This document shows positions 42,371 through 50,468 of a stretch of 64,000 bases of DNA, piece by piece. The DNA comes from Ruminococcus sp. CAG:563 (GTDB lineage: Bacteria > Bacillota > Clostridia > Oscillospirales > Acutalibacteraceae), in the NCBI GenBank assembly GCA_000434915.1, contig FR882087.1, positions 169,614-233,613 on the forward strand, given 5' to 3'. The notes beneath the pieces were generated by a model. That model was not told the origin of the DNA. It searched no databases and saw only the letters and a program-made list of their open reading frames with translations. Positions within the stretch are counted from its first letter, which is position 1. The number at the start of each line of letters is the position of its first letter. The position numbers were made by a program, and so were the translations under genes.

Positions 42371-42446
42371 CGTTCTGCCCCCTTGACAAATATATTATAT
42401 CGAAGTCAAAAATCTTGTGCTTGATTTCATTTGCACAAAAAAGAAA

Positions 42447-42480
42447 AGCGAAGATTCCCTGGAAGGAAAATCTCCGCCTT
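42447..42480 (-). terminator. Terminator after amino acid ABC operon
   Basis: GCGGAGATT / AATCTTCGC stem, followed on the minus strand by TTTTCTTTTTTG. Confidence 0.75.
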
Positions 42481-42488
42481 AAATTCAA

Positions 42489-43235
42489 TTAAAGAACCTT
42501 ATTGAAGAAATCGACAGCTCTCGGCTCTTTCGGGTTGAGGATAACCTCCTGCGGCGTACCCTCCTCGATAATATAACCGTCATCAATGAAAAGTACACGG
42601 TCGGCAACCTCACGGGCAAAGCCTATCTCGTGAGTAACAATAGCCATTGTCATTCCCTCGGCTGCAAGGTCTTTCATAACCTGGAGAACCTCGCCTACCA
42701 TTTCGGGGTCGAGTGCCGATGTCGGCTCGTCAAAGAGCATGATATCGGGATTCATGCAGAGGGAACGTGCGATTGCAACTCTCTGCTTCTGTCCGCCTGA
42801 GAGCTGATGCGGATAAGCGTCAGCCTTGTCCGCAAGTCCGACCTTTTTAAGCATTGCCATTGCTTCCTCTTTTGCTTTTTCCTTTGAAGCCTTTTTCAGC
42901 TGAACGGGAGCAAGCATAAGGTTTTGAATAACATTGAGATTGTTAAAAAGGTTAAAATGCTGGAACACCATTCCGATGTTCTCACGAATCTTATTGAGGT
43001 CGGCTTTTTTATCCGTAATCGCCTGACCGTCAACAATAATCTCGCCGCCTGTCGGCTCTTCAAGACGGTTTATGCAGCGAAGAAAAGTTGACTTGCCGCT
43101 GCCGGACGGTCCGAGGATAACGACAACCTCACCCTCGTATATATCGGTCGAGATATCCTTGATGACTTCCAAATGACCAAAGTTCTTTTTGAGGTGAGAA
43201 ACGTGAATTTTAACGTTGTTTTTATTTACGGCCAC
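42489..43235 (-). CDS. Polar amino acid ABC transporter ATP-binding protein
   Basis: A 248-residue GlnQ/HisP-type ATPase. Walker A VVILGPSGSGKSTFLRCINRLE near residue 35, Q-loop VFQHFNLFNNL near residue 88, ABC signature LSGGQKQRVAIARSL near 142, Walker B MLFDEPTSALDPEMVGEVL near 165, and the switch His in MAIVTHEIGFA near residue 200. It overlaps the permease end by 14 nt. Substrate class is polar or acidic amino acids; the exact one cannot be told. Confidence 0.94.
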   Translation of the reverse strand: MAVNKNNVKIHVSHLKKNFGHLEVIKDISTDIYEGEVVVILGPSGSGKSTFLRCINRLEEPTGGEIIVDGQAITDKKADLNKIRENIGMVFQHFNLFNNLNVIQNLMLAPVQLKKASKEKAKEEAMAMLKKVGLADKADAYPHQLSGGQKQRVAIARSLCMNPDIMLFDEPTSALDPEMVGEVLQVMKDLAAEGMTMAIVTHEIGFAREVADRVLFIDDGYIIEEGTPQEVILNPKEPRAVDFFNKVL

Positions 43236-43893
43236 GGTTCATCCTCCTCTCAAGAGCCTTTGCAATCTTGGAAAGTATTGTGATAACGATAAGGTACATC
43301 AGACCAACAAGGAACCATACCTGGAACGACTTAAAGTTGATCGCAATAACATTCTGGGCAGCATTTACAAGCTCGGGGAAACCGATAACGGAAAGAATCG
43401 AAGTATCCTTGAGCGTGATGATAAACTGGTTGATGATGCTCGGTATCATTGTGCGGATAGCCTGCGGAAGAACGACCTTATGCATTGCTTTCCAATATGG
43501 AATTCCGAGGCTTCTTGCCGCCTCCATCTGTCCGACATCAACGGACTGAATTCCTGCACGGATGATCTCCGACATATATGCGCCGCAGTTGAGCGAAAGA
43601 CAGATTATACCTGCCTGCAATGCGGTAAATGTAAAGGTACTGTGTAAAAAGTTTTTCAAAGCGTAAGGTATACCGAAGAAAACGAAGAATGCAAGAACTA
43701 TCATCGGAACGCCACGGATAATATCGACAAATATCTGTGCGATGACGTTGCATACCTTACTTTTAAGCACGCTGAGCATACCGAAGATGAGACCGATGAT
43801 GCTTGCAAAAATCAGGCTGTAGAAAGCCATGATAAGCGTCTGTCCCATTGCCTCAAGCAGCAGCTTGCCGTAAACCGAAATTATATCTGCCAT
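43222..43893 (-). CDS. Polar amino acid ABC transporter permease
   Basis: A 223-residue HisM/GlnP-type inner-membrane subunit with five hydrophobic segments. The EAA loop that docks to the ATPase is seen as EAARSLGIPYWKAMHKVVLPQA near residue 133. The N-terminal segment is LEAMGQTLIMAFYSLIFASI. Only one permease gene is present, so it probably acts as a homodimer. Confidence 0.94.
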   Translation of the reverse strand: MADIISVYGKLLLEAMGQTLIMAFYSLIFASIIGLIFGMLSVLKSKVCNVIAQIFVDIIRGVPMIVLAFFVFFGIPYALKNFLHSTFTFTALQAGIICLSLNCGAYMSEIIRAGIQSVDVGQMEAARSLGIPYWKAMHKVVLPQAIRTMIPSIINQFIITLKDTSILSVIGFPELVNAAQNVIAINFKSFQVWFLVGLMYLIVITILSKIAKALERRMNRGRK

Positions 43894-43959
43894 TTAGCGG
43901 ACTCCTTCTGACAAACAGCAGGGCATCTTTGCAGACGCCCCACCGCTCATTTTTTAAAA

Positions 43960-44727
43960 TTAGCCAACGTACTTGTTGATGATTTCGTCGTACTTGCCGT
44001 TTGCCTTAATGTTCTTAAGACCTGCGTTGAACATATCAAGGAATTCCTGATTAGCGGAATTGAAGATTGCAAGACCGTAATCATTACCCTCACTGGCTGT
44101 GTTCTCAAGAACCTTGAGTGCAAGATTGCCGTTCTTGATGGAGTCGACCATGATCGGTGTATCCTCGAAGCAAGCAACTGCCTGACCGCCGATAACTGCC
44201 TGATACATTGTCGGAGAATCCTTGAATGAAGCGATTGTGAAGCCGTACTTATCCTTGAGGCTTTTTGCATAGTCGGCACCCATTGTACCTGTCTTAACCG
44301 CAACCTGCTTGCCCTTGAGATCCTCGAAGCCCTTGATTGTGGAATCAGCGGCAACGGTCATTGTCTGTGTGCAGTGATAATATCCGTCTGAGAAAATCCA
44401 GCCCTCGCTCTTACGCTTCTCTGTGATAGAAGCACCTGCGATCATGGCGTCCGCCTGACCTGACTGACATGCTGCGATAGATGCATCCCAACCAACACTG
44501 TTAAGCTCGTACTTGAAGCCCTGATCCTCAGCGATAGCGGCAAGAATCTCAACGTCAATACCGACAAGCTTGCCGGTAGCATCCGTGTACTCAAACGGTC
44601 TGAAAACCGTGTCGGTAGAAATCTTCCATACTTTTTCATCTGTCTTGTCGTCTCCCTTGGAGCCGCAGCCTGCGAAGAGGCAGAACATTGTAGCTACGCA
44701 AAGAAGAATTGCGATAAATTTTTTCAT
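43960..44727 (-). CDS. Polar amino acid ABC transporter substrate-binding lipoprotein
   Basis: A 255-residue family 3 solute-binding protein. Signal peptide and lipobox MKKFIAILLCVATMFCLFAGC (lipidation at Cys21). The mature protein has the type signature VFRPFEYTDATGKLVGIDVEI and GWDASIAACQSGQADAMIAG near residue 80. The start at 44727 has AAAGGA at 9 nt. First gene of the ABC operon. The ligand could be glutamine, cystine or another polar amino acid. Confidence 0.93.
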   Translation of the reverse strand: MKKFIAILLCVATMFCLFAGCGSKGDDKTDEKVWKISTDTVFRPFEYTDATGKLVGIDVEILAAIAEDQGFKYELNSVGWDASIAACQSGQADAMIAGASITEKRKSEGWIFSDGYYHCTQTMTVAADSTIKGFEDLKGKQVAVKTGTMGADYAKSLKDKYGFTIASFKDSPTMYQAVIGGQAVACFEDTPIMVDSIKNGNLALKVLENTASEGNDYGLAIFNSANQEFLDMFNAGLKNIKANGKYDEIINKYVG

Positions 44728-44774
44728 GAACTCAAATCCTTTCAATTATTAATTTGCTAAAATAATACAGAGAT

Positions 44775-44803
44775 AGTTTAATCTATATTTGTTAATTAGT
44801 CAA
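44775..44803 (-). promoter_or_regulatory. Promoter of the amino acid ABC operon
   Basis: Minus strand TTGACT (44803-44798), 17 nt, TAAACT (44780-44775). Confidence 0.75.
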
Positions 44804-44899
44804 GGCTAACCGAGCTATAAATCGTCATTTTTTTAACATTTTATGTTTTAACGGTGCAAAAAAGACTTTTTTGGCAATCAAGACAAAACAAAAATAAAA

Positions 44900-45094
44900 T
44901 TATTTTTTGAACAGCTCATCGTACGTCATGTTCAGAATATCGCAAAGCTTATCTATGTTCCCTGCATGCGGCAAGGAAGTTCCCTTTTCATAATGTGCTA
45001 TTGCCGAGCGGTCAATTCCAAGTTCGTCTGCAATTTCCTGCTGAGTAAGCTTGAGTGTTTTACGAGCCGCTTTAAGGTTTTGAGCAAATCCCAT
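44900..45094 (-). CDS. Small XRE-family HTH regulator
   Basis: A 64-residue protein consisting of one XRE HTH: LKAARKTLKLTQQEIADELGIDRSAIAHYEKGTSLPHAGNIDKLCDIL. AGGAGG lies 6-7 nt before the ATG. No effector domain. The start lies one base after the stop of a 33-residue hydrophobic ORF, and the ribosome site of this gene is inside that ORF, so translation may be coupled. It could regulate the ABC operon downstream, but that operon has its own promoter. Confidence 0.85.
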   Translation of the reverse strand: MGFAQNLKAARKTLKLTQQEIADELGIDRSAIAHYEKGTSLPHAGNIDKLCDILNMTYDELFKK

Positions 45095-45095
45095 T

Positions 45096-45197
45096 TTATT
45101 TTCCTCCTAAAAACAAAAAATGCGCAGCCGAAGCCACGCATGAAAAATACATTGCTCCGATTGCTGCGAAACAAACCAAGATAAACTCCCACACCAT
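45096..45197 (-). CDS. Possible 33-residue hydrophobic peptide upstream of XRE gene
   Basis: An ORF starting MVWEFILVCFAAIGAM and ending HFLFLGGK, which looks like one membrane-spanning helix. Its stop is followed one base later by the XRE start. It has no good ribosome site, and a hairpin (45121-45140) lies within it. A related sequence at about 45400-45470 carries the shared YF(S/R)CVASAAHF(L/F) peptide ending in GGK but with an upstream frameshift, which argues for a duplicated coding element. Expression is unproven. Confidence 0.4.
   Translation of the reverse strand: MVWEFILVCFAAIGAMYFSCVASAAHFLFLGGK
45121..45140 (-). other. GC-rich hairpin with U-tract before XRE gene
   Basis: TGCGTGGC-TTCG-GCTGCGCA on the minus strand, followed by TTTTTTGTTTTT and then the XRE ribosome site. 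It has the look of a terminator or attenuator in front of the regulator gene. Confidence 0.55.
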
Positions 45198-45420
45198 AAA
45201 AAGTATGCGTTTATAGAGCATGCATTTTTACCGAAGTAAAAAAACATACTTAATATATGGCATGGGAAGCCGGTTATTCATTTTTCAAAAAATTTAATTG
45301 GTTAGTTTCGCATGAATATTATATCATTAAAAAAAGAAAAAATCCACTGTTTTGAGAAAATTTTTCACATTTTTTGATATCATTTACCTCCGCTCCCTAA
45401 TGATACAGTACACATAAAGA

Positions 45421-45442
45421 AGTGCGCAGCCGAGGCTACGCA
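45421..45442 (-). terminator. Probable terminator of the dap-lysA operon
   Basis: GTGCGTAGCC-TC-GGCTGCGCAC followed by TTCTTTAT on the minus strand, about 50 nt after lysA. Its sequence is very close to the 45121-45140 hairpin. The rest of the 45198-45492 gap shows a TATAAT at 45323-45318 that may serve the XRE gene. Confidence 0.55.
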
Positions 45443-45492
45443 CCGAAAATACAATATTCAACTGTCGCCAAACATAAAATCAAACTTAAATT

Positions 45493-46788
45493 TTATACCT
45501 GACAAGCCGTCATGTCCTCAAAGCTTTCACGCTTAACGGCCACATACTCGCTGTCCTTTGTGAGCATTATAACGGGCGGCTTTGTGATGGCATTGTAATT
45601 GGACGACATCGCATAGTTATATGCACCGGTCGTCAGAACCGCCAAAACATCATCCCTTTGCGGCTCGGGAATCTTGACGCCCTCCTGAATGAGGTCGCCG
45701 CTCTCGCAGCAGCGTCCCGCAATCGTGCACTCATAATCCGCTTTTTCATTCATACGGTTTGCAACGCAGACGGTGTATTCCGACTGATACAGAGCATATC
45801 TCGGGTTATCCGGCATACCGCCGTCAATCGAAACATAGTTCTTGAAGCCGGGGATCTCTTTCTTTGCGCCGACGGTGTAAAGCGTCATGCCTGCATCGGC
45901 AACAATGCTTCTGCCCGGTTCCATAAGAATCTGCGGCATATTAACGTCCTTTGCGGCACATTCTGCCTTAAAGATTTCCGAAAGGCTCTTGATATTGGCA
46001 GCATAGTCAATCTCCGGGTCACTCTCAACATAGCGGACACCCATTCCGCCGCCGATGTTAAGCGTCTGAGCTTCATAACCCTGCTCGTTTTTGACCTTTG
46101 CGATAAAGTCAATCATTATCTTTGCGGCGTCGCTGAAAGGCTTGTACTCAAAAATCTGAGAACCGATATGGCAATGATAGCCTCTCAGCTCAATATTTTC
46201 GAGCGAAAGTGCAAGCTTAACAAGCTCGTCCGCCTGGCCTGTTTCAATCGCCGTACCGAACTTGGAATCGACCTTGCCCGTTGAAATTTTTGCATGGGTA
46301 TGAGGGTCAATGCCCGGAGTGAGACGAAGCAAAATTTTCTGCTTGATTCCCCTCTTTTTAGCGTGACGGTCAATCGCATAAAGCTCGTCGCAGTTATCGC
46401 AGACGAAATATCCGATTGAATGATCCATCGCATAGGCTATATCGTTGCCTGTTTTGTTATTGCCATGGAAATAAGCATTTTCGAGAGGGAAGCCAGCAGA
46501 TGCCGCCGTGTAAAGCTCACCGGGCGAAACAACATCAATGCCCATGCCCTCCTCTTTCATTATCCTGTATATCTGCTTAAAGCATAATGATTTGCTGGCA
46601 AAAAGAGGGAAGGATTCGCCGCCGAAATATTCGGCCATGGCCTTTTTGTAAATTCGGCACTTCTCCCTGATTTTTTCTTCGTCCATTATATATGCCGGTG
46701 TGCCGTACTTTTCGGCCAGCTCAACTGTGTCCCTGCCCGCAAAAGTAAGGTGTCCTTTTTCGTTTATACCGAGGTTGTCGCAAATCAT
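45493..46788 (-). CDS. lysA: Diaminopimelate decarboxylase
   Basis: A 431-residue fold type III PLP enzyme that converts meso-diaminopimelate to lysine. PLP lysine in FPLFASKSLCFKQ near residue 57, GYHCHIGSQIF near 190, LNIGGGMGVRY near 230, EPGRSIVADAGMTL near 275, and the active-site cysteine in GRCCESGDLI near 355. The start at 46788 (MICDNLGINEKGHLTFAGRD) has AGGA upstream. Last gene of the riboswitch-controlled operon. Confidence 0.95.
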   Translation of the reverse strand: MICDNLGINEKGHLTFAGRDTVELAEKYGTPAYIMDEEKIREKCRIYKKAMAEYFGGESFPLFASKSLCFKQIYRIMKEEGMGIDVVSPGELYTAASAGFPLENAYFHGNNKTGNDIAYAMDHSIGYFVCDNCDELYAIDRHAKKRGIKQKILLRLTPGIDPHTHAKISTGKVDSKFGTAIETGQADELVKLALSLENIELRGYHCHIGSQIFEYKPFSDAAKIMIDFIAKVKNEQGYEAQTLNIGGGMGVRYVESDPEIDYAANIKSLSEIFKAECAAKDVNMPQILMEPGRSIVADAGMTLYTVGAKKEIPGFKNYVSIDGGMPDNPRYALYQSEYTVCVANRMNEKADYECTIAGRCCESGDLIQEGVKIPEPQRDDVLAVLTTGAYNYAMSSNYNAITKPPVIMLTKDSEYVAVKRESFEDMTACQV

Positions 46789-46814
46789 TTTAAAAATCCT
46801 TTCTGATATATAAA

Positions 46815-47798
46815 TCAAAGCATGTGTGCTCTGATTTCTCCGCCGTCCATATCAACAAGAAGTGCCGGAGCAATATCGAATACCGTTCTGCAGCCCGATT
46901 CACCCTTCGCCTTGAGCTTATATGCGGCTCTTGCATAAGCGGCAAGAACACTGCCTGTAAATTCGGGGTTTGACTCAAGCTTGAGGCTATATTCTATAGT
47001 ATGCTTTGTGCCGAGGTCAAAACCCGTGCGGCCGCTTCTTATAACGCTGCCGCCGTGCGGAATTCCGCTGTGGTTGGCTTTCAGCTCTTCAAGCGAGATG
47101 AAATTAACCGTTGTGTCGTAGTCCGAAAAATAGTTCGGCATAGTCTTGATTTCATTCTCAATCCTTGCCTTGTCTGCACCCTCTTCAACAACTACATAGC
47201 ACTCTCTTGTGTGCTTTTCTCTTGTTGAAAGCTCGGGATTCTCACCGTTTCTTACTCTTTCAACCGCACTCTCGACGGGAACGGTATACTGCCTTGCGTC
47301 AACAACGCCGTCAATTCTGCGTATGGCGTCCGAGTGACCCTGGCTGACCCCTCTGCCCCAGAAGGTATAGTCCTTGCCGTTCGGAAGAACTGCATTCATG
47401 TAAAGTCTGTTGAGAGAGAAAAGACCCGGATCCCAGCCGACGGAAATAATCGCAATATTGTTGCCCGTCTTCGCCTTTGCGTCAACATTGGCAAAATGCT
47501 CAGGAATTCTTGCGTGCGTGTCAAAGCTGTCGATAACGCTGAAATTCTCGGCAATCATCGGAGTTGTTTCCGGCAGGTCGGTCGCACTGCCGCCGCAGTT
47601 GACAATAACGTCAATCTTATCCTTAAATTCCGCTATCTTATCGAAACCGTAAACGCCTGCACCATCAGTCTTTATCTTAACGCTCTCGGGATTTCTGCGA
47701 GTGAAAACGGCTGCAAGCTCCATATCGTCGGAATTCTTAACCGCCGCTTCAACTCCCCTGCCGAGATTGCCGTAACCGGCAATGCCAATTCTAATCAT
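46815..47798 (-). CDS. ddh: meso-Diaminopimelate dehydrogenase
   Basis: A 327-residue NADPH-dependent enzyme that makes meso-DAP from tetrahydrodipicolinate and ammonia in one step, bypassing the succinyl or acetyl routes. It starts MIRIGIAGYGNLGRGVEAAV, with CGGSATDLPE near residue 68, SVGWDPGLFSLNRL near 118, and FWGRGVSQGHSDAIRRIDGV near 145, all typical of Ddh. No dapD/dapE/dapL genes are nearby, so this is the dehydrogenase variant of lysine synthesis. Confidence 0.95.
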   Translation of the reverse strand: MIRIGIAGYGNLGRGVEAAVKNSDDMELAAVFTRRNPESVKIKTDGAGVYGFDKIAEFKDKIDVIVNCGGSATDLPETTPMIAENFSVIDSFDTHARIPEHFANVDAKAKTGNNIAIISVGWDPGLFSLNRLYMNAVLPNGKDYTFWGRGVSQGHSDAIRRIDGVVDARQYTVPVESAVERVRNGENPELSTREKHTRECYVVVEEGADKARIENEIKTMPNYFSDYDTTVNFISLEELKANHSGIPHGGSVIRSGRTGFDLGTKHTIEYSLKLESNPEFTGSVLAAYARAAYKLKAKGESGCRTVFDIAPALLVDMDGGEIRAHML

Positions 47799-47824
47799 AT
47801 ATATTATCCTTTCTCACGGAATAA

Positions 47825-48562
47825 TTATTCTGTAACAATGCTGTTCATATCATAAAGTCCTGCCGGCTTGCCGAGAATAAATCTCGCCGCCGAAATTCCG
47901 CCCTCGGCAAAGAGTGCTCTTGAATGTGCCTCGTGCTTGAGGGTTATTGTCTGACTGTCGGTTGAAACATAGACCTCGTGAATTCCGACTATATTTCCGC
48001 GTCTTACTGCGCTGATACCGATCTCATCCGGTTCACGCTTACCGTTGCCCGACCTGCCAAGGACAAACTTTGCCTTTTGGCGAACCTTTTTCAGCTCCTT
48101 TGCAATCATAAGAGCCGTTCCGCTCGGAGCGTCAAGCTTTCTGTTGTGGTGAGTTTCGACAATCTCAATATCGGCATTCGGCATAACCTCCGCCGCACGC
48201 TTTGCAAGCTCAACAAGAAGTGCAACACCGAGTGACATATTCGCCGAATGGAAAACCGGAATTTTCTTCGCCGCTTCGTTGATTATCTCAAGCTCCTCAT
48301 CGGTATGGCCCGTGGTCGCAATAACCGTCGGGATATTCTTTCTAACCGCATAGTCAAGAAGCTCCGCCGTTCCGAGGTGGTTGGAAAAGTCGATTATAAC
48401 ATCGGCCTCGCCGTCAAAATCATTTATGTCGCTGTAACAACCGCTCTTGTCGGCCATCTTGTCGACCTTGGCGGCAACCTTCAAATCCTCCGCCGCATCA
48501 ACAAGCTTTTCGACCTCGCAGCCCATTCGGCCGCATGCGCCGTTAATCAATACCTTAATCAT
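47825..48562 (-). CDS. dapB: 4-Hydroxy-tetrahydrodipicolinate reductase
   Basis: A 245-residue DapB. The nucleotide-binding start is IKVLINGACGRMGCEVEKL, then VIIDFSNHLGTAELL near residue 75, IATTGHTDEEL near 100, and the catalytic ETHHNRKLDAPSGTALMIAKEL near residue 145. The ATG overlaps the dapA stop as ATGA. Converts the DapA product to tetrahydrodipicolinate, the substrate of Ddh. Confidence 0.95.
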   Translation of the reverse strand: MIKVLINGACGRMGCEVEKLVDAAEDLKVAAKVDKMADKSGCYSDINDFDGEADVIIDFSNHLGTAELLDYAVRKNIPTVIATTGHTDEELEIINEAAKKIPVFHSANMSLGVALLVELAKRAAEVMPNADIEIVETHHNRKLDAPSGTALMIAKELKKVRQKAKFVLGRSGNGKREPDEIGISAVRRGNIVGIHEVYVSTDSQTITLKHEAHSRALFAEGGISAARFILGKPAGLYDMNSIVTE

Positions 48563-49449
48563 ACGTTGAGTCCCTGCTCTCTCATGCACTGAAGAAGAAC
48601 TTCCTTGTGTGCGTCCTCCATCGGAGTAAGCGGAAGTCTGAGATAATCCTCGCAGAAGCCCATTGCTGCCATTGCTGCCTTAACGGGAATCGGATTAACC
48701 TCGGAGAAGAGAGCCTTGATAAGCTTGAAATACTTGAACTGGAGTTCAAGCGCACCCTTTGTGTCGCCGTCAAAGAACTTCTTGCACATAAGCGACGTTT
48801 CCTTCGGGAAAACATTGGAAAGAACGGAGATAACACCTGAACCGCCGACTGAAAGAAGCGGAACGATCTCATCATCATTGCCCGAATAAAGGTCAAGTCT
48901 GTCACCGACGATTGACATGGTCTCAACAATCTTCGCAATGTTGCCGTTAGCTTCCTTGATGCCCTGAATCATCGGGTGATCCGCAAGTATGTCATATGTC
49001 GCAGGCTCAATATTTACACCTGTTCTTGACGGAACATTATAAAGAATGCAGGGCTTTGTGCTTGCATCGGCAGTTGCCATATACGACTTGATAAGTCCGT
49101 TCTGAGTTGCCTTATTGTAATAGGGAGTAACCACAAGAACTGCATCATAGCCGATCTCGCACGCAAACTTTGTAAGGTCAATACCGTATGCGATATCGTT
49201 TGAACCTGTGCCTGCAATCATCGGAACTCTTCCGTCTGCTCTCTGAATTGCAAAGTCAAGAGCTTCTCTGTGCTCCTTGTCGCTGAGGGTCGAGCCTTCG
49301 CCCGAGGTTCCGCAGATTACAAGACCGTCAATGCCCGATTCAATCTGCCAGTCGATAAGTCTGCCGAAGCTTTCGTAATCGACTCCGTCCGCTGTGAGCG
49401 GTGTGATAAGCGCTGTTGCCGCTCCTCTGAAAATGCTGTTTTCTGTCAT
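48559..49449 (-). CDS. dapA: 4-Hydroxy-tetrahydrodipicolinate synthase
   Basis: A 296-residue TIM-barrel aldolase that condenses pyruvate with aspartate semialdehyde. Signature GLVICGTSGEGSTLSDKEH near residue 40, YDAVLVVTPYYNKATQNGL near 105, catalytic Tyr in YNVPSRTGVNI near 132, and the Schiff-base lysine in MIQGIKEANGNI near 160. AAGGAG lies 8 nt before the ATG at 49449. First gene of the lysine operon. Confidence 0.96.
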   Translation of the reverse strand: MTENSIFRGAATALITPLTADGVDYESFGRLIDWQIESGIDGLVICGTSGEGSTLSDKEHREALDFAIQRADGRVPMIAGTGSNDIAYGIDLTKFACEIGYDAVLVVTPYYNKATQNGLIKSYMATADASTKPCILYNVPSRTGVNIEPATYDILADHPMIQGIKEANGNIAKIVETMSIVGDRLDLYSGNDDEIVPLLSVGGSGVISVLSNVFPKETSLMCKKFFDGDTKGALELQFKYFKLIKALFSEVNPIPVKAAMAAMGFCEDYLRLPLTPMEDAHKEVLLQCMREQGLNV

Positions 49450-49506
49450 TTCAAACACTCCTTATGTTATTATCTCTCATGGTACGCATATTTTTCGCAA
49501 AAAATA

Positions 49507-49535
49507 AAAGGTAACCGAAAGCTACGGCTACCTTT
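49507..49535 (-). terminator. Riboswitch expression-platform terminator before dapA
   Basis: AAAGGTAGCCG/CGGTTACCTTT on the minus strand followed by TATTTTTT. It lies between the lysine aptamer and dapA. Confidence 0.85.
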
Positions 49536-49594
49536 ATAGTTCAAACTGCTCCAATGTTCCTTTGAACATCAAAGTTTAAAGATAGCTCTCCGCA

Positions 49595-49770
49595 AAACAA
49601 GCGACAGTACAGCGGATCTTATTCCGACATACCAGCACAGCCTTCAGCCTCGGCTGCCTTCGGCAACGGCTCCTTTCACCGATACCGTAAGTCCTGCTAA
49701 GACCTTAAAAAGTACCTGTTACTGATAGCTCGATGCGCCTCTACCATTGATGAATCTTGCGATTCAAATG
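49595..49770 (-). promoter_or_regulatory. Lysine riboswitch (L box)
   Basis: On the minus strand the consensus blocks appear in order: TAGAGGCGC, AGTAAC, GTGAAAGGAGCC, GCCGAAG, GTGCTGGTATGTCGG, AATAAGATCCGCTGTACT. This matches the lysine aptamer. With lysine bound, the downstream terminator should form and switch off dapA-dapB-ddh-lysA. Confidence 0.95.
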
Positions 49771-49783
49771 TTTAATTTTTCAC

Positions 49784-49812
49784 ATAATAACACAACATAG
49801 CACAAAAATCAA
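49784..49812 (-). promoter_or_regulatory. Promoter of the lysine operon
   Basis: Minus strand TTGATT (49812-49807), 17 nt, TATTAT (49789-49784), 12 nt after the stop of the ABC permease gene. Confidence 0.75.
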
Positions 49813-49823
49813 GAGTTTTTTTA

Positions 49824-50468
49824 CTATAAATCAACTTTTTCGTATTTTTTTGCACATTGTATGTTTGTAACAAAAAATGATACCGCAAATACAGCAATTC
49901 CGACAAAGAGCAGCGGCAGCTGAACGAGCTGTCCGTATACACCCTCAAGGTAATCTCCGATTACCGGCAGATGGTCGGCGGTTTCTGCCAGTCCTACAAA
50001 AACAGTGACCGCAATCGAACCGAAAACAAACGACTTGCCGACCTTGTATGCTGTCTTGAAATACTCATTGAGAAAAACCGAATTGAACAACGCAAGCATT
50101 ATCAGCGACAGGCCGAAGAAAGCAACGTTTGCCTCAATTCCGGCAAGATTTGAACCGTTCGGATTGAGCTTTTGACTGAGAACCGCAAACGGAATCGCAA
50201 AGACAACCGAAACACTCTCAACTATCCACACAAATGAGACCTTAGCTTTTACACTGTCCTTTTTTGAAACCGGCAAAATCGCATCAAAATATGTATCCTT
50301 GTTTTCACGCCCGTTCATAAAGGCGAAGAAGATACCGAGTGTAACATAAAAGAATGCCACATAATAAATATAGCTTGGAATCATCAGCATTATTCCGAAA
50401 AATGTAAACACATATGTCATCGGATGTGCCGTGAGCAAAAATTCTTTTTTAATCAAATATTTTGTCAT
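49824..50468 (-). CDS. ABC-2 type permease
   Basis: A 214-residue membrane protein with about six hydrophobic segments in the layout of ABC-2 transporter permeases (MTKYLIKKEFLLTAHPMTYVFTFFGIMLMIPSYIYY at the start). The soluble loop ENKDTYFDAILPVSKKDSVKAK near residue 58 resembles small two-gene exporter systems. It overlaps the ATPase gene by 20 nt. Cargo unknown; peptide, lipid or drug export is possible. Confidence 0.82.
   Translation of the reverse strand: MTKYLIKKEFLLTAHPMTYVFTFFGIMLMIPSYIYYVAFFYVTLGIFFAFMNGRENKDTYFDAILPVSKKDSVKAKVSFVWIVESVSVVFAIPFAVLSQKLNPNGSNLAGIEANVAFFGLSLIMLALFNSVFLNEYFKTAYKVGKSFVFGSIAVTVFVGLAETADHLPVIGDYLEGVYGQLVQLPLLFVGIAVFAVSFFVTNIQCAKKYEKVDL

Noticed and set aside
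45121..45442. CRISPR-like reading of the two similar hairpins
   Set aside because: Only two imperfect copies about 300 nt apart, without regular spacers or cas genes.
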